From positions 54,093,536 to 54,157,535 of the forward strand of contig OZ023270.1 in the NCBI GenBank assembly GCA_964006375.1: a stretch of DNA of 64,000 nt, in the 5' to 3' direction. Of this stretch, positions 43,610 to 55,716 are shown one piece after another. The notes under the pieces are model-generated. The model made no database searches, was not told the DNA's origin, and was given only the letters and a program-made list of their open reading frames with translations. The translations under genes were made by a program, and so were the position numbers. Origin of the DNA: Tillus elongatus (lineage: Eukaryota > Arthropoda > Insecta > Coleoptera > Cleridae). The number at the start of each line of letters is the position of its first letter. Position 1 is the stretch's first letter.

Positions 43610-45590
43610 CTTCTTGGCTTGGCTGGTACAGTTATCCAAAAGAAGTGGTCTTGAATCTGATTATATGAAATATTCTAATCTTGGACGTGACACTAAGTAT
43701 CACATTGACTACAATTATTTACAGTTTGTGACTAGCACAGAGCAGATCATTCAGTCTGATGTCAGACAGTTCTGGTCTTTCGTTAATTCCTTGAGTAAGG
43801 ACTTTGGGATTCCGAATAGAATAAGTTTTAATAATGTAATATATAATAATGAGTCTGATATAGCAGACACTTTTGCTGCACATTTTCAATCCTGTTATTC
43901 TGACCATGGTTCCATTGATGTTGACTTTTGTGATGTATCTAATATACAGTCTGCACATAACCTTTCTATGCATATTTTTACAATTGAGGAAATCGAGGAT
44001 AACATTGACTCACTAGATGGCAAAAAATGGGCTGGTTTGGATGGTATTCCTTCTTCATTTTTGAATAATTGTCGACACTCTTTGAGCGGCCCTTTATGTA
44101 GTATCTTTCAAAGGTTTTTCAATGCCGGTTTTTGCCCCTCACTTTGCAAGTTGTCTACTCTGATCCCCATTCACAACTCAGGTGGTAAGACACAAGTTGT
44201 CAATTATATAGATGTTTCAATTGAACCTGTAATACCGAAACTATTTGAATCTATCAGTGCGGTTGAGCTTTCCAATACCTTGAAACACAGTATTGTTGGT
44301 GAGCAGCATGGTTTCTGTAGTGGTAGGTCAACGGTCACTAATCTCCCCATTTTTCAATCTTACGTGACGGATGCATTGGAGGCTGGTAAACAAGTTTATG
44401 TTATATACACTGATGTATTTTGACAGTGTGTGTCATACCCTTCTTCTGCAAAGTTGTTTGCAATGGGCATCTGTGGTTGTTATCTTTCGTGGATTCCAGC
44501 TTGCTTGTCTGACAGAAAGCAATTTGTTTGCATTGGTGGTGCTCTATCAGATGAGGTCCTCGTCTTGTCTGCGGTACCACAGGGATCACATATAGGTCCC
44601 GTTCTCTTCAATCTTTTTATTAATGATGTTGTGAGTTGTTTTGAGTCATCGAAATGTTTATTGTATGCATATGACTTGAAGTTTTTGTCGGAAGTTGTCC
44701 ATGGTGTCAACACTTTGCAACATGATCTCGCCAACTTGACTCGCTGGTGCAGTTCAAACTTGTTGTCACTTAATGTGGGTAAATGTAAAGTTGTGAGCTA
44801 TTTTAGGGGTCAGAATCGGATTGTTCATAGCTATACCATTTATAACACGGTGTTGGACGTTGTCACTTCTGTTGCAGATCTTGGTGTAATTTTCAAAAAT
44901 GATTTGTCATTTAATCTGCATATTGATGCTGTGGTTGTGAAATGTTGCAGACTTTTGGGGTTTGTTAAAAGACACACTAAACATATGACAAACATATGAC
45001 TGACACAAGGGCAATCACTAGTTTGTATACATCCTTGGTTCGAAGTGATATTGAGTATTGTTGTGTTGTACGGTTTCCATCCTATGCTTGCCACATTAAT
45101 CGTATTGAAAGGGTACAAAACAAATTTGTTAAGTACCTTCTTTATAATCATCACTTTCCTTGCCAAGATATTGGGTATGATGTCAGATTGCTTCTCTGTG
45201 GTATGGCCAGTCTCAAAGCGCAACATGAGTATCTTTCATTGATGTTTATGAAGTTAATTAATGGTCTCATTGAATGTAATGATCTGCTCGAGTTGGTCCT
45301 TTTCTATGTTCCACCACACTCAACTCGCCAACAGCAACTTTTTTTTGAGCAAACACACAGGACCAACTATGGCTGTAACAGTTTCATGGACAGATTGTTG
45401 CATAATTATAATGCTAATTTTTCTAATTGGGATATCTTTTATATTGCTATGTTTAGGATGAAAACTGTCTTAAGACAGTGATTTTGTTACTTTGAGTTAT
45501 TTTTTTTTAAATTTTTTTGGTTTTATTTTTAAGTACCATTTGGAATTGTTTAATTCTGTAGGTGCAAATTTAAATAAATAAAACAGTAAT
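43610..45590 (+). pseudogene. Jockey-like LINE, RT part (5' truncated)
   Basis: Frame 43614-44423 covers the connector and fingers (FWSFVNSLSKD, FTIEEIEDNIDSLDGKKWAGLDGIP, KLSTLIPI). 44430-44999 covers palm and thumb (SAVPQGSHIGPVLFNLFIND, YAYDLKFL, LTRWCSSNLLSLNVGKCKV, DLGVIFKNDLSF). 44996-45481 covers the C-terminus (SLVRSDIEYCCVVRFPSYACHINRIERVQNKFV). Two breaks separate the frames. The catalytic YADD reads YAYD, so the first active-site aspartate is lost. The 3' end is near an AATAAATAAAA tail at about 45575-45590. It runs from a CTTCTTCTTCCTCTTCG-rich stretch at its 5' border. Confidence 0.87.
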
Positions 45591-45899
45591 GTATATGTGG
45601 GTGGTGTTGACAGCGTCAAAACGTAGTCAAGTTTACCACCACCAGCTTCATGAAATCAGCAAGGACGGGAGGACCAGCTTCTTTGAAGTTTGGTGGCAAC
45701 AGAATATACTTCCATCAGAAAATGTACTGAACTTTACTTCCGCGTTTCTTGATGCTTTTATCATGTATTTCTTTTCGGTTTCAAGCGGAGTAGATTCATC
45801 CCATGATAGGTGTTTTCTTGGGGCCCAATATACCCTAAGTGGTTTATTGGATAATTACACTTAGAGAACCCAAATCACCACAATACATGTTTAAAAAAA

Positions 45900-45957
45900 A
45901 ATTGACGATCGTTTCACTAACCAGTTAGCGTTATAAGAGGGTGGCGTCATCAGAGGG
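45900..45957 (-). ncRNA. Hammerhead-ribozyme-like motif, copy 3a
   Basis: Minus strand: CCT, CTGATGA, an inserted duplicate of about 16 bases, the hairpin GCTAAC-TG-GTTAGT, GAAACGATCGTC. Core and GTC triplet are intact, but the insertion between core and stem II probably prevents folding, and the stem I partner AGG reads AAT. Confidence 0.35.
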
Positions 45958-45983
45958 TGAATAATTATCTACATTAAAAAAAA

Positions 45984-46027
45984 CCCGACGATCGTTTTAC
46001 TAACCAAGTTAGCATCACCAGAGGATG
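45984..46027 (-). ncRNA. Hammerhead-ribozyme-like motif, copy 3b (mutated)
   Basis: Minus strand: CCT, CTGGTGA, the hairpin GCTAAC-TTG-GTTAGT, AAAACGATCGTC, GGG. Two core bases differ (CTGGTGA, AAAA), so it should be inactive. Confidence 0.35.
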
Positions 46028-46069
46028 AATAATTCTCGAGAATTATTTTTAAAAAGCCTGGCGATCGTC

Positions 46070-46112
46070 ATCCTCTGATGATGCTAACATGATTACTGAA
46101 ACGATCGTCAGG
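46070..46112 (+). ncRNA. Hammerhead-ribozyme-like motif, copy 3c
   Basis: Plus strand: CCT, CTGATGA, TGCTAACATGATTACT, GAAACGATCGTC, AGG. The core, the GTC cleavage triplet and stem I are intact, but the stem II partner reads ATTACT instead of GTTAGT, weakening stem II. Confidence 0.42.
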
Positions 46113-46158
46113 TGTTTTTAAATGTGTTGTGGTGATTTGGGTTCTCCAAGTGTACTTA

Positions 46159-46503
46159 TCAGTGCTCATCACAGATTCCAATCGTCGTCAGTTCGTTTTT
46201 GGAGAGTTCTATGGGAATATCTGAGTATTGCCTGGATATCACTTGATCGAAGTTTGGGTTCTTCTGTGATCGTCCTTCAGTGAAGAAGGAAATATCTAAC
46301 GGTGGTAGCTTGATTCTAGAGGACGCTCCTTTCTGACGTATTATCCTACATAATTTGAAATCTAATTGTTTCCAGAGTTCTCTGTTTTTGATGGTTTTTG
46401 TGTTTTTTTGTTTATTGTCTCCCATTATTTTACTATTTCTGTCTAGTATCACTCGCATATGCATACTGTTGTATTTCACTCCTGCCATGTTGATTAAATT
46501 CAA
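46159..46503 (-). CDS. Unassigned 114-codon frame next to the ribozyme repeat
   Basis: I do not recognise a domain. The translation is basic (NSKIMGDNKQKNTKTIKNRE, then LDFKLCRIIRQKGASSRIKL) and ends SKNELTTIGICDEH. The final codons CDEH and stop lie in the 22 bases that this copy shares with the right flank of the BEL palindrome, so the frame ends inside the repeat family. It may be part of the mobile element that carries the ribozyme-like repeats (possibly a Penelope-like ORF) rather than a host gene. Confidence 0.3.
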   Translation of the reverse strand: MNLINMAGVKYNSMHMRVILDRNSKIMGDNKQKNTKTIKNRELWKQLDFKLCRIIRQKGASSRIKLPPLDISFFTEGRSQKNPNFDQVISRQYSDIPIELSKNELTTIGICDEH

Positions 46504-46721
46504 AACAATTCAACATCGGAATTTTGTTTCTGCCCTTCTGGGTCACATGACGACAAGGAAGAAGACAGAAGGTTTCTTTACCTTCTGCAATATTTGAGTT
46601 TTAATTCATGTTTGTAAACATTTGACTCATCTCTTGTTCTAGCTGCTCCTGAGCTTGAGCCAGATTTTTTATCATTCTATTGAGGATATAACAGCACTGG
46701 ACTGTTTGCTTTGCTTTGCAT

Positions 46722-46990
46722 TCTGAAACAAATAATAGATACTCGATTACTAACCGAGATTAAGAAATAAATAATATATATGATGAATTATTGTTCATGT
46801 TTGAACACCTTGGCATTTCTCACGAAACTTATTTGTAGGAAGCTGAGTCTTTGGTCTCTTGATGACTATTTAAATTAATTTCAAGCTAATTATAAAACTG
46901 TTGATTATTTAAATACTTTATATAAATGACTTACATAAAAGTAGTTACATAAAATTAAACTGATAATGAATAATGATATTATTCTTGTTA
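46722..46990 (+). repeat. AT-rich repeat family R4, copy 2
   Basis: Direct copy of 41556-41830 (GAAACAAATAATAGATACTCG, reduced here to its shared core AATAATAGATACTCGATT; ATAAAATTAAACTGATAAT). The two copies bracket piggyBac element 2, the Jockey-like LINE and ribozyme repeat copy 3. Confidence 0.65.
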
Positions 46991-47276
46991 ATGCTGAACA
47001 CAGGCTGCTTCATAAAATAGTAATACATGAAAGTTGTATTTTTTATGGGACAATTGACATATTTATTTCTTTATTTTATTCTAAACTGATAACATGTGAT
47101 AAACAGAATTCATATTCATCTGTTACCAATAATCAGCTCCCAATTTCTTTTAAAATATAATGTTTCTATTTCAGTTTTAATTGACAGGTAACTGGTTGCA
47201 ATGCATTTCCGATTGTTTGCCTGAAGCCACTAACACACAAAGCCTGAAACTTGTTGTTGGACCGCTTGTGTTTCAG

Positions 47277-47960
47277 TTAACCCTAGGATACTGAACCAAT
47301 AAGATATCAGCATTTACATAATCCCGGCTTCTGAGTCCTGGTATGTATCACGTATAGTCACGACAGAAACAAACTTATTGAGGTAAAACATATTCATTTA
47401 TACATATACCTTACAAATGTGAGGTTAAATATGACAGTGAGCATTATTATTAAAAAATAACTTTTTTTGAGATTAGAGAAGCAACTAGTGCACATTTTAA
47501 TGCTAGGCTAATTACAAATATTATTTTTACAAGTAATACCTATCATTGTGCTCTTACAATTAATATTTGAGGGACACATTGAGCATCTTTTTCTCTTTAT
47601 CGTTGCACTTTTCTGAGCGGCTGACAGACCAGAGATATCAATCAATCTGCTCATACACTCCCACACACTACACCATAGGTTAGGGTTGGTAGACATTCTC
47701 TGCATATGTGGTATCACAAGTTCCTCAGCTAAATCTTTCAAAAATATTCTGCGTTTGTAAGTCACTCCTATGTTCCTTCGTAAAGACTGTATATGTATTG
47801 GGTGCTGCAACATCAATGATGTTGAAGAAAAATGTCATGGGCCATTGTTTACTTTGCTTCTTGCATATGTCTGTCGACACCATTTGATACATAGTGTCAA
47901 CACTGCCCCTTGTATTATAATGAGAGGTGATTTCGGGCTTGCTCTTAGCGTGGTGCAAAC
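47277..47960 (-). pseudogene. piggyBac-like element 3, C-terminal transposase fragment
   Basis: A TTAA at 47277-47280 followed by CCCTAGGATACTG is a piggyBac-type left end. Minus-strand coding runs 47958-47725 (KPEITSHYNTRGSVDTMYQM, KKQSKQWPMTFFFNIIDVAAPNTY) and 47816-47508 (FLKDLAEELVIPHMQRM, CSMCPSNINCKSTMIGITC). These match the third catalytic region (GGVDTMDQM-like; one aspartate reads Y) and the Cys-rich tail of PGBD4-type transposases. The two frames overlap, so there is a frameshift near 47760. The N-terminal two thirds and the other end are absent. Confidence 0.82.
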
Positions 47961-48706
47961 AAATATAAAGTTTAAAATCAACATAAAATTAGTTTCTGAA
48001 CATTGTAGTGTAGAACCACCAGATAATGGTGAAACAGTTTTACAGTATATTGAAGAATTTATATTAAAATTCATCAATATAGGTCAAAATGAACGTGTTT
48101 GACAAGACAGAGTAGGTAGAAACAGATTGTGATAGAAATAATACTTGGTGAAATTATATATTCCTAAAATACTATCTCTGTGAAAGCAGGTTTTTTAGGA
48201 ATTTTCTAGTATTTAATGGTACCTGTTATATTTTGCTTAGATATCAGCTGTTGGTGGATATAAAAACATAGAGCCGGATAAATTATTTAATTCTCCATCT
48301 TTAAAGCCAAAAACATGATAATATGACCAAATAAAATTGTGAATACCATTTTAATGTCATCGTACCTGAAAATACATTAAAATTCTGTTATACATTCAAG
48401 TAAATATTATGGTTACAAAAACAGATTCCCACATATAAGGAAATACAAATATATAGTAGTTTGTTAATAAGGGTCAGCTAGCATAGCTTTGATAAATAAC
48501 TGTTCTATATTATTTTTATTATTTATTTGCTGAAAATATTATACATATGTCAGTACAAGAAAGTCTCAGGACTTGTAGAGTATTTAATGACAAAATTTAA
48601 TAAGAATATTCCAAAATATATTTGACACATTTCTTCCAAAACATCAATCACTTCCAATTTTGACATAAATACAAAAATTATTTAAGTTAAATAAAAGTGT
48701 ACGGTA
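47961..48706. other. No gene firmly recognised
   Basis: A plus-strand frame here ends LVSEHCSVEPPDNGETVLQYIEEFILKF, cut to its clearest part VEPPDNGETVLQYIEEFI, at 48102. It reads like ordinary protein but has no partner exon or recognised family. The rest is AT-rich. Confidence 0.3.
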
Positions 48707-48859
48707 CAGTATCCTAATTACAGCGAGAACAGCTATTGTAGCCAGCATCCTAGGACATTGTGAGATGTACGACAGGGTCTCCATCTCAGTGCGGAACCAG
48801 ATAGTATGTTGTCACGACAGCTCTAAACAACACAAAATGTTATAAAATAGAGACTGTGA
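48707..48859 (+). repeat. Repeat family R3, copy split by a CCCA element (left part)
   Basis: Matches 51961-52142: ACAGCGAGAACA, GTAGCCAGC.TCCT, TGTGAGATGTACG.CAGGGTC, GTGCGGAACCAG.TAGTATG, AACACAAAATGTTATAAAAT. It breaks off after ACTGTGA, and its continuation (GAACAACTAACAATTTTG) is found at 51837 after the inserted element. Confidence 0.75.
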
Positions 48860-49046
48860 CCCAGCAAACACAGTTACAAATCAGATACATAAGTGTTATA
48901 TAACACTTGCTATTTCCATAGCTAAGGTTATGTATCAAGTAACTTTCATGTAACATGATTGATACCAGAAATGTCAGCAGCTGAATGCTCTCGCATATAT
49001 GTAACTGATACATTACATGGTTATACGTATGCTACAGTAATTGCAC

Positions 49047-49153
<107 letters not shown>

Positions 49154-50574
49154 CTATGGTATTTATTTAAGTATACCTGCAAATATTTATTTTAGAGCTG
49201 AGAACATATATCTTAATCATCAGGTTGGGTTCATTATAATTACAGCTAGCTTCTACTAATTAAAATTCATTAATATGTGCTATTTAAGTTCGTTTATTGA
49301 TTTTTACTTGATCAAAAATTAATTTCGCTTTGCACAGATGGCTATACAACAATTTTACTGATTAATTATTAACGAAAAACAATACTTCTGGTTAATTACA
49401 ATCTGTTATACATTCCATTTAATTCATTACACAAATTTTATGGTGTCTAGGTGACACACATTAAATACAAACAGAAACATTTAAAGCATTCATTACATAA
49501 ACATAAATTGAAAAATCCTATTAAAACATTCAGGTAACATTATAAATAATTACACAATTACCGGTTAAACATTGATATAACATAAGCAATATACATCGAC
49601 AATTCTACAGAGATCACAGTCTCTTTCTGTTCATTTCAAGCAAATTTTTGCTTATTGAAATTTATTGGCACTCAATCTTTAATTGGTGCTGTTAAAATGG
49701 TGAAATTCAAACCGCACTGATCAATTTAGGAAAAGAAAACACTTACTGAAACATTTTCCATTGGATTATATATTGTTTTTCCATTATTACTGTCCATTAT
49801 TAATTATTATTATTTTTCTAATTTGTCCATGCCATATTTTACTGCCCATTTATTGATTATTAACGGATTTAATTTATTAACATGTTGATATATTCCATAT
49901 TCGTAGCACTCTGGAGGTTTTTTATAATCTCCCTTTGATGCACTCTGGAATCTCTTATGTCAACTTACATAATGATGACGATGATCACATGATCTGGTGA
50001 AATGATGCTGATGAATTCACTTGATGAAAAGACCCCTGACACTCCCGGACTCTTGCTTTTATTAACTTTCTTACAGGTGAAAAAACGCTATTGTTCATCA
50101 AGCCACCTGTGTTTGAGCTTTCCGTCAAACCTTTAGTGTCTTTTTACGTTTTTTTCTTGCGCGCACATATACCTTAATACTACATAAAGTTTTGTTTTTA
50201 CAAATGACCTCTGCTCTTTTAATACATCGAGCCTTTAGGTAGCTTGGTCATACCTATTTTTACACACAATAAATCAACATAATTGCATTTATTAGCTACA
50301 ATCTCATTCTCCCTACAAAAACTGAAGCATTGTTCTTGGTTTCTTTACGGATATTTCTAGAGTATAGTTTTTTTTTTTTATTACTCGAATGAAACTTAAC
50401 ATCGAGGGTTGCTACATGGGTCACTGACATTCATGTCGGGCGTTGACACCTCATGCTACACTCTTTCGTTGCTACATTAGGGTGTATACATTTATTTTAT
50501 ATATACTAGGATGTATAAATTTCCCGTTTTCCCATTAAAATTTCGTAATCTTTTCTATCATTTGCTAGCTATAG

Positions 50575-50576
<2 letters not shown>

Positions 50577-50633
<57 letters not shown>
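50577..50633. repeat. (TA)n microsatellite
   Basis: About 28 TA units inside CCCA element 1. Confidence 0.97.
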
Positions 50634-50637
<4 letters not shown>

Positions 50638-51836
50638 TGGAGACATAAATGTTATATTCACTTATCATACATTTAATGCTCAAATAAAGCATGTACCTAC
50701 CAAGAAACTTTTATGTACAGCCGCTAGATTTACAGCTAAACTAATTAGCATTTTATAATATTTAGCCACTGTAGTAGCAACTCTCGTAAATAAGGCGGTT
50801 TGTTAAAACCCTTTATGTGCAACGAATCCGCTCCAGTAAGAAATCAACAAAATAATTAAGTATGGGTTTGACTGTATTTTTATAGTAGAAGGTGATGTTT
50901 CTACCATCACATGACTTATCATTGTTATAGCTGTCAACAGTACAACAAATTAGTTTCAGATTTAGACTTTCTTTCCAATATATTACACTTTTCCGCGTGC
51001 AAAACTAACACTAATATCCGTTAGAATATGGATGAAACAGCTGTTGTTGGTTATATTTATGTTGTGTCACCACTGGTGTCGCTAGTTGTCAACGCGCACG
51101 CTCCCTATATTGGTGTAACAAATAAACCTGACAATTAGAACAACTAAATTAATTATTAATTAGTTTATCCCTAATCCAAAGAAGATACCTACTTATCTAT
51201 GTGCTAATCACAGCAATTGCAGATGGCTAAAGTAGAAAACAGAAGTAGACGCGCGCTGTGTGCTTAAACAATTAGATCATTATCGTCATTTTTGTGACAA
51301 ATTAAAGCGGTTGCAAATGAATTATTTTGATTTTAACCAATTCCGATTTGTAAAAGCGTGTATTGCTAATAATTAATTCCATAAGAACATTAACATTTTA
51401 ACCACTAAATTTAATTCAAATATTTACAAGGCCATTTCCCACATATGTTATGTAACAGTGTAACTTCAGTGATGCAAAATGACGGCATATAGTTATAGTT
51501 AATTATTATCTCTTTGTAAAGTATATGTTATATAACGCTGCTGTAGATATTTAATGTACCACATATATTACACTGCTATGTAACATTGTACCGATACTTA
51601 TCTATGCTTAGGTATTAGGTTATAGCACATGTCGATCTATTTGTAATATGTAATATAACACTGTTACAGAACTATCATGGATCACACTCGCAACATGTCA
51701 ATATATTACAAATGATTCATAATTGATCTGTGTCTGAAAGGTACATATATGTAACTTATGTGTTACATATATACATTACAATGATACTTTCTTGATATTA
51801 ATTTGTCATGTATCAGTTACATGTATGTTTGCTGGG

Positions 51837-52203
51837 GAACAACTAACAATTTTGCAAATTGTCAGTCCTGATCCATTTCTTCCCTAATATAGGGACAATG
51901 TATGTAAGGCTAGGTGTATTCTCACCATAATTAGAACCGCACTGATTTCACTCTAATTAGAGCTCGTCAGTACGGTATACTAAGTACAGCGAGAACACAT
52001 CTATAAAGTAATACAGCTATGGTAGCCAGCCTCCTTGGATATTGTGAGATGTACGGCAGGGTCGCCATCTCGGTGCGGAACCAGGTAGTATGTTGTCACC
52101 ACAGCTCCAAATAACACAAAATGTTATAAAATAGAGACTGTGAACAACCAGCTAACAATGTTGTAAATTGTCAGCTCTGGCCCATTTTTTCTCTAAGATA
52201 GTT
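51837..52203 (+). repeat. Repeat family R3: right part of split copy and an intact tandem copy
   Basis: 51837-51960 continues the split copy (GAACAACTAACAATTTTGCA, AAATTGTCAGTCCTGATCC). 51961-52203 is a second copy in the same orientation and includes the undisturbed version of the insertion point (CTGTGAACAACCAGCTAAC). Confidence 0.7.
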
Positions 52204-52434
52204 GGAATTGACCATTATTAAGGGGAATATCAAGCACAGGTCGATTTTTATTTTCAAAAACTAACTTTTTTATATAAACTCACCCCTATCGTTATGCTTC
52301 TTCAAGGGGTACATACCAGCAACGCCTTTTTTTGTAGGAATTAAATAAAGTGAGTAATAGCATTTTTATTATCAATAACACCTAACACAAGTGGAGTGTG
52401 AAGGCTATAAAAAAATACATAGTTCAGTCTTATC

Positions 52435-53185
52435 TAATCAAATGTTCGAAATGCCCACCTTCTTGTGCCTGAAAATATCCCAAACGGTCAACAAATTCTT
52501 GTTGGACTCTATTTATAATCTCTGGAGAAATTTTGGTACTTTCAGGTCTAATTCTTGTTTTTAATTCGTCGATAGTATCTGGTTTAATTTTGAATACCAC
52601 ATTCTTCAAATGACCCCACAGAAAAAATCTAAGGGAGTTAGGTCAGGTGATGTTACTGGCCACTTCATTGCACCTCGCCTGCCAATCCATCTGTTTGGAA
52701 ATTGTTAATGCAGATATTGTCCAACATTAACGTCATAATGGGGTGCGCCATCTTGTTGATACCACAAGTTATGATTTACCATACCAGCATGGTGTCCATC
52801 AGGAAATAAGTTCAATAACGTTGGAATGAGATATTGTTGTAAAAATTGTAGATATTGTGGTTCATTTATAGTTCCATGAAAAATGTAGGGACAATAATCC
52901 TACTCTAAACAATTCCCACACAAACATATACCTTTTGTGGATATTGTACTTCGCCACGTAGTGTAAAAGTAGATTCGTCCGAAAACAGAATATTCGGTAC
53001 TTGCAAAGAGTTATCATTACATTTATCCATTAATGTCGGTCTGAATCGTCATCGGATAACTCCTGCAAAAGCTGTATTTTATAAGGACGAAGCTTTTCAA
53101 GGTTTAATACTTAATGTGCCATCTGAAATGGAATTCCATTGTCCCGGCCAATTTGCCGAACGCTACTGTGAGCATTTAATACAGG
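52435..53185 (-). pseudogene. Tc1/mariner-type transposase, main part (broken)
   Basis: Minus strand from about 53185: SVRQIGRDNGIPFQMAH and KLRPYKIQLLQELSDDDSDRH (DNA-binding linker), NILFSDESTFTLRGEVQYP (first catalytic D), LWYQQDGAPHYDVNVGQYLH (second D) and RWIGRRGAMKWPVTSPDLT with PLDFF (third D), then KPDTIDELKTRIR and QAQEGGHFEHL. About 35 residues separate the last two aspartates. Several stops and frame changes. It is related to, but distinct from, the transposase at 9276-10302. Confidence 0.82.
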
Positions 53186-53189
53186 CAAT

Positions 53190-53600
53190 AGAAAATTTGT
53201 TTCTGCATTAAACTACAGGAGTTATTTTTTTATACATATGTTTAGAATGACGTACTGAATGTAAAAACACAAAATCCTTACTAATTAGGAGGGCGGAAGT
53301 GCCGCCATTTTGAGAAAAACAGTTTCAGCCTATATCTCCGTAACCGTGCAGTTTAGGCCAAAAATGGTAATGACCTTTATTGTAGATAATTGCATTTCTC
53401 ATCTTTTTTGTTAATTTTTTTCGTATCACCCACCGTTTACAACTTATACGACTATTATCATTTATTTATTGACTTTTTTACCTATATCTTTGCTAATAAT
53501 TGTTTAAAAAATAAAATGCTTATATAACTTAACTTTTCAATCGACAAATTTTCTAGAACTGTTACTTAAAACTTTTTTTGTCAAAATAATATTAGTTAAT
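53190..53600. repeat. Left arm of about 410-bp inverted repeat nested in mariner element 2
   Basis: Inverse of 54250-54670: TACAGGCAATAG, TTAAACTACAGGAGTT, GAGGGCGGAAGTGCCGCCATT, GTAACCGTGCAGTTTA and AACTTTTCAATCGACAAATT are matched. The spacer between the arms is the AT-rich repeat copy at 53580-54180. Confidence 0.85.
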
Positions 53601-54180
53601 TTTCTTTAAAAAAATTCATTAATGAGGAGACTCCGACTTTTGAATTTAGAAACAAAAATTTCAAATATGCGCTAATCATGCCCCCTATAACACCAATAAC
53701 TCAAAAAATAATGGGACGATTTTGATTAAATTTGGTGAATACCTTCCTTTTGCAAGTGGCTTGGATATCGTTAGCCAGGGAAATCCGCCCAGGTTTTCCC
53801 GGAAAATTTTGTGTTTTCTTTCAAAAAAAAATCATATCTCCGGAAATAACAAAGTAAGGGCAACCAAATTTGATAGGCCGGTTTATATCATAATATGTAA
53901 ATCACCTACCAAAATTTAGTTTTGTAGGTTAAAAGATAAAAAAGTTATGGGCATTAAAAAAAATTGGGGTTTTCCCCAAAACGTCAAATTCGCGATTTAA
54001 AACGTCAAAATTGGCAACATTTAGGCAAAGAACCCGAAACTAATATAAGCTTTAGAAAGAAAATGTCTCAAGAAGAATGTTTTACAAAGCCTGAAGTCTT
54101 AGCTTCAACAGTCATTGTCCTTCATTTTACTAAAATATTTCCAGAAATATGTCTAACCCAGACGTTGTGACGTTCAGAAA
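53580..54180 (+). repeat. AT-rich dispersed repeat family, copy 2
   Basis: Homologous to 29700-30350 (see there) without the TA tract. It forms the loop of the nested inverted repeat. Confidence 0.7.
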
Positions 54181-54249
54181 TTACATTTCTAGAAAAATTT
54201 GTCGATTGAAAAGTACAACATTCAACGCGTTATAACTTTGTAAATATTG

Positions 54250-54670
54250 ATTTGAGAAAAAAAAAGTTTTCAGTAAAAATTGTAGGAAATTTGTCGATTG
54301 AAAAGTTAAGTTATAAGTATTTTACTTCTTAAACAATTATTAACTAAGATATAGGTAACAAATTCAATAAATGAATGCTAATAGTCGTATAAGTTGTAAA
54401 CGGTGAGTGATACAAAAAAAAATTAACAAAAAAGATGAGAAATGCAGTTATCTACAATTAAGGTCATTACCATTTTTGATGTAAACTGCACGGTTACGGA
54501 GATATAGGTCGAAACGGTTTTTCTCAAAATGGCGGCACTTCCGCCCTCCTAATTTGTAAGGATTTTGTGTTTTTACATTCAGTACGTCATTCTGAACCTA
54601 TCTATCAAAAAAAAACTCCCGTAGTTTAATGCATTATGGACAAGAGTAACGGGCCCCTCTATTGCCTGTA
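54250..54670. repeat. Right arm of nested inverted repeat
   Basis: Inverted partner of 53190-53600. Just to the right (about 54670-54800, minus strand) transposase-like codons of the interrupted gene seem to resume, so the inverted-repeat unit appears inserted within the transposase coding region. Confidence 0.8.
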
Positions 54671-55555
54671 CTAATTCACTTCCACTGCCAATAAGACGTT
54701 TAATTTCACTTCTTCACTTATAGACTGGCAGCCTGTTCTTGGCAAAACGTCCATGCAAGACGTTTCTCTAAATTTCTTATCTATTCGACCGACTGTTGAT
54801 TGATTGATATCATTCGAACTTCAATTCTTTAAGCTATTGATAAACGCATTTTACCAACAATTTAATAATTAATTTGAAAAAGTAAAAGTTGAAAATTATA
54901 AGTATTCACTTTGCACGGCAACCAAAACGTAAATTTAATACTATTATCTGTATTGTATGGCAAAAAATTATCAAACTTATGCTTCATTAGTTTTGATGAA
55001 ACATATCACACAGCAGATAATTGTTATCATCAGTCGATTGTTACATAGTATACAACAAAATCTCTAGAGTTCTTTTCTAACAAGAAATCCAACATTTAGA
55101 ACATCGTTTACAGACTTTGAGATATTATAGTATCATATCATGTGTATCATAAGATTGGACTATGTAATTCCTTACAGGCTTCACTTGTGTTGGGTGTTAT
55201 TGATAATAAAAATGTTATTACTCACTTTATTTTATTCCTACAAAAACAAAAAGATGTTGCTGAACAGAGAATTGGATTAGCTATAAAGAGATGTATCACA
55301 CTACTCACCAATTTCAACATTTCGAAGGGGTAGCTACCATTTAAAGAGGTATGCCGATAGGGGTAGGATTTTTGTATCAAAAAATTGGTTTTTGACAATA
55401 AAAATCGACCTGTTTTTGAATTTTCCTTAATAATAGTCACTTTCAATTTTGTTTAATTTATGTGTTACTTTATAGACACGGTGTATATATACTGTAATAA
55501 CAATAAATATTACCTGACTAGCAATTTTTAATGTTAATATTATTAAGTTTTGTAT

Positions 55556-55636
55556 GTGTGTGTGTGTGTGTGTGTGTTTTTTTTTTGATCTTCAACGTCG
55601 GTTTATTTCCGCGACTATGGCAAGATAGTATAAGAA

Positions 55637-55713
<77 letters not shown>
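55556..55713. repeat. (GT)n and (TA)n microsatellites
   Basis: GT repeats at 55556-55577 and about 38 TA units at 55638-55713. Confidence 0.96.

Positions 55714-55716
<3 letters not shown>

Larger units (their letters stand above)
45851..46180. repeat. Ribozyme-bearing inverted repeat, copy 3 (expanded)
   Basis: An inverted pair centred on AATAATTCTCGAGAATTATT near 46035. The left end ATTACACTTAGAGAACCC and the right end TTCTCCAAGTGTACTTAT match the palindrome at 24424-24624. The left half contains two hammerhead-like units on the minus strand, the right half one on the plus strand. The last about 22 bases (CAGTGCTCATCACAG, TTCCA) are shared with the right flank of the BEL copy. Confidence 0.75.
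52204..55450 (-). mobile_element. Tc1/mariner-type element 2, decayed and interrupted
   Basis: About 3.2 kb bounded by inverted repeats. The left arm ATTATTAAGGGGAATATCAAG plus ACAGGTCGATTTTTATT (52213-52260) and further blocks (CACCCCTATCG, ATTATCAATAACACCTAACAC, to about 52395) recur inverted at 55180-55440. Inside is a minus-strand transposase whose N-terminal third is separated from the rest by another inverted-repeat insertion (about 53190-54670). Confidence 0.75.

Noticed and set aside
48700..48725. TACAGTATCCTAATTA as the missing right end of piggyBac element 3
   Set aside because: Only CAGTATCCTA matches the inverse of the left end, without GGGTTAA; it also belongs to repeat family R3.
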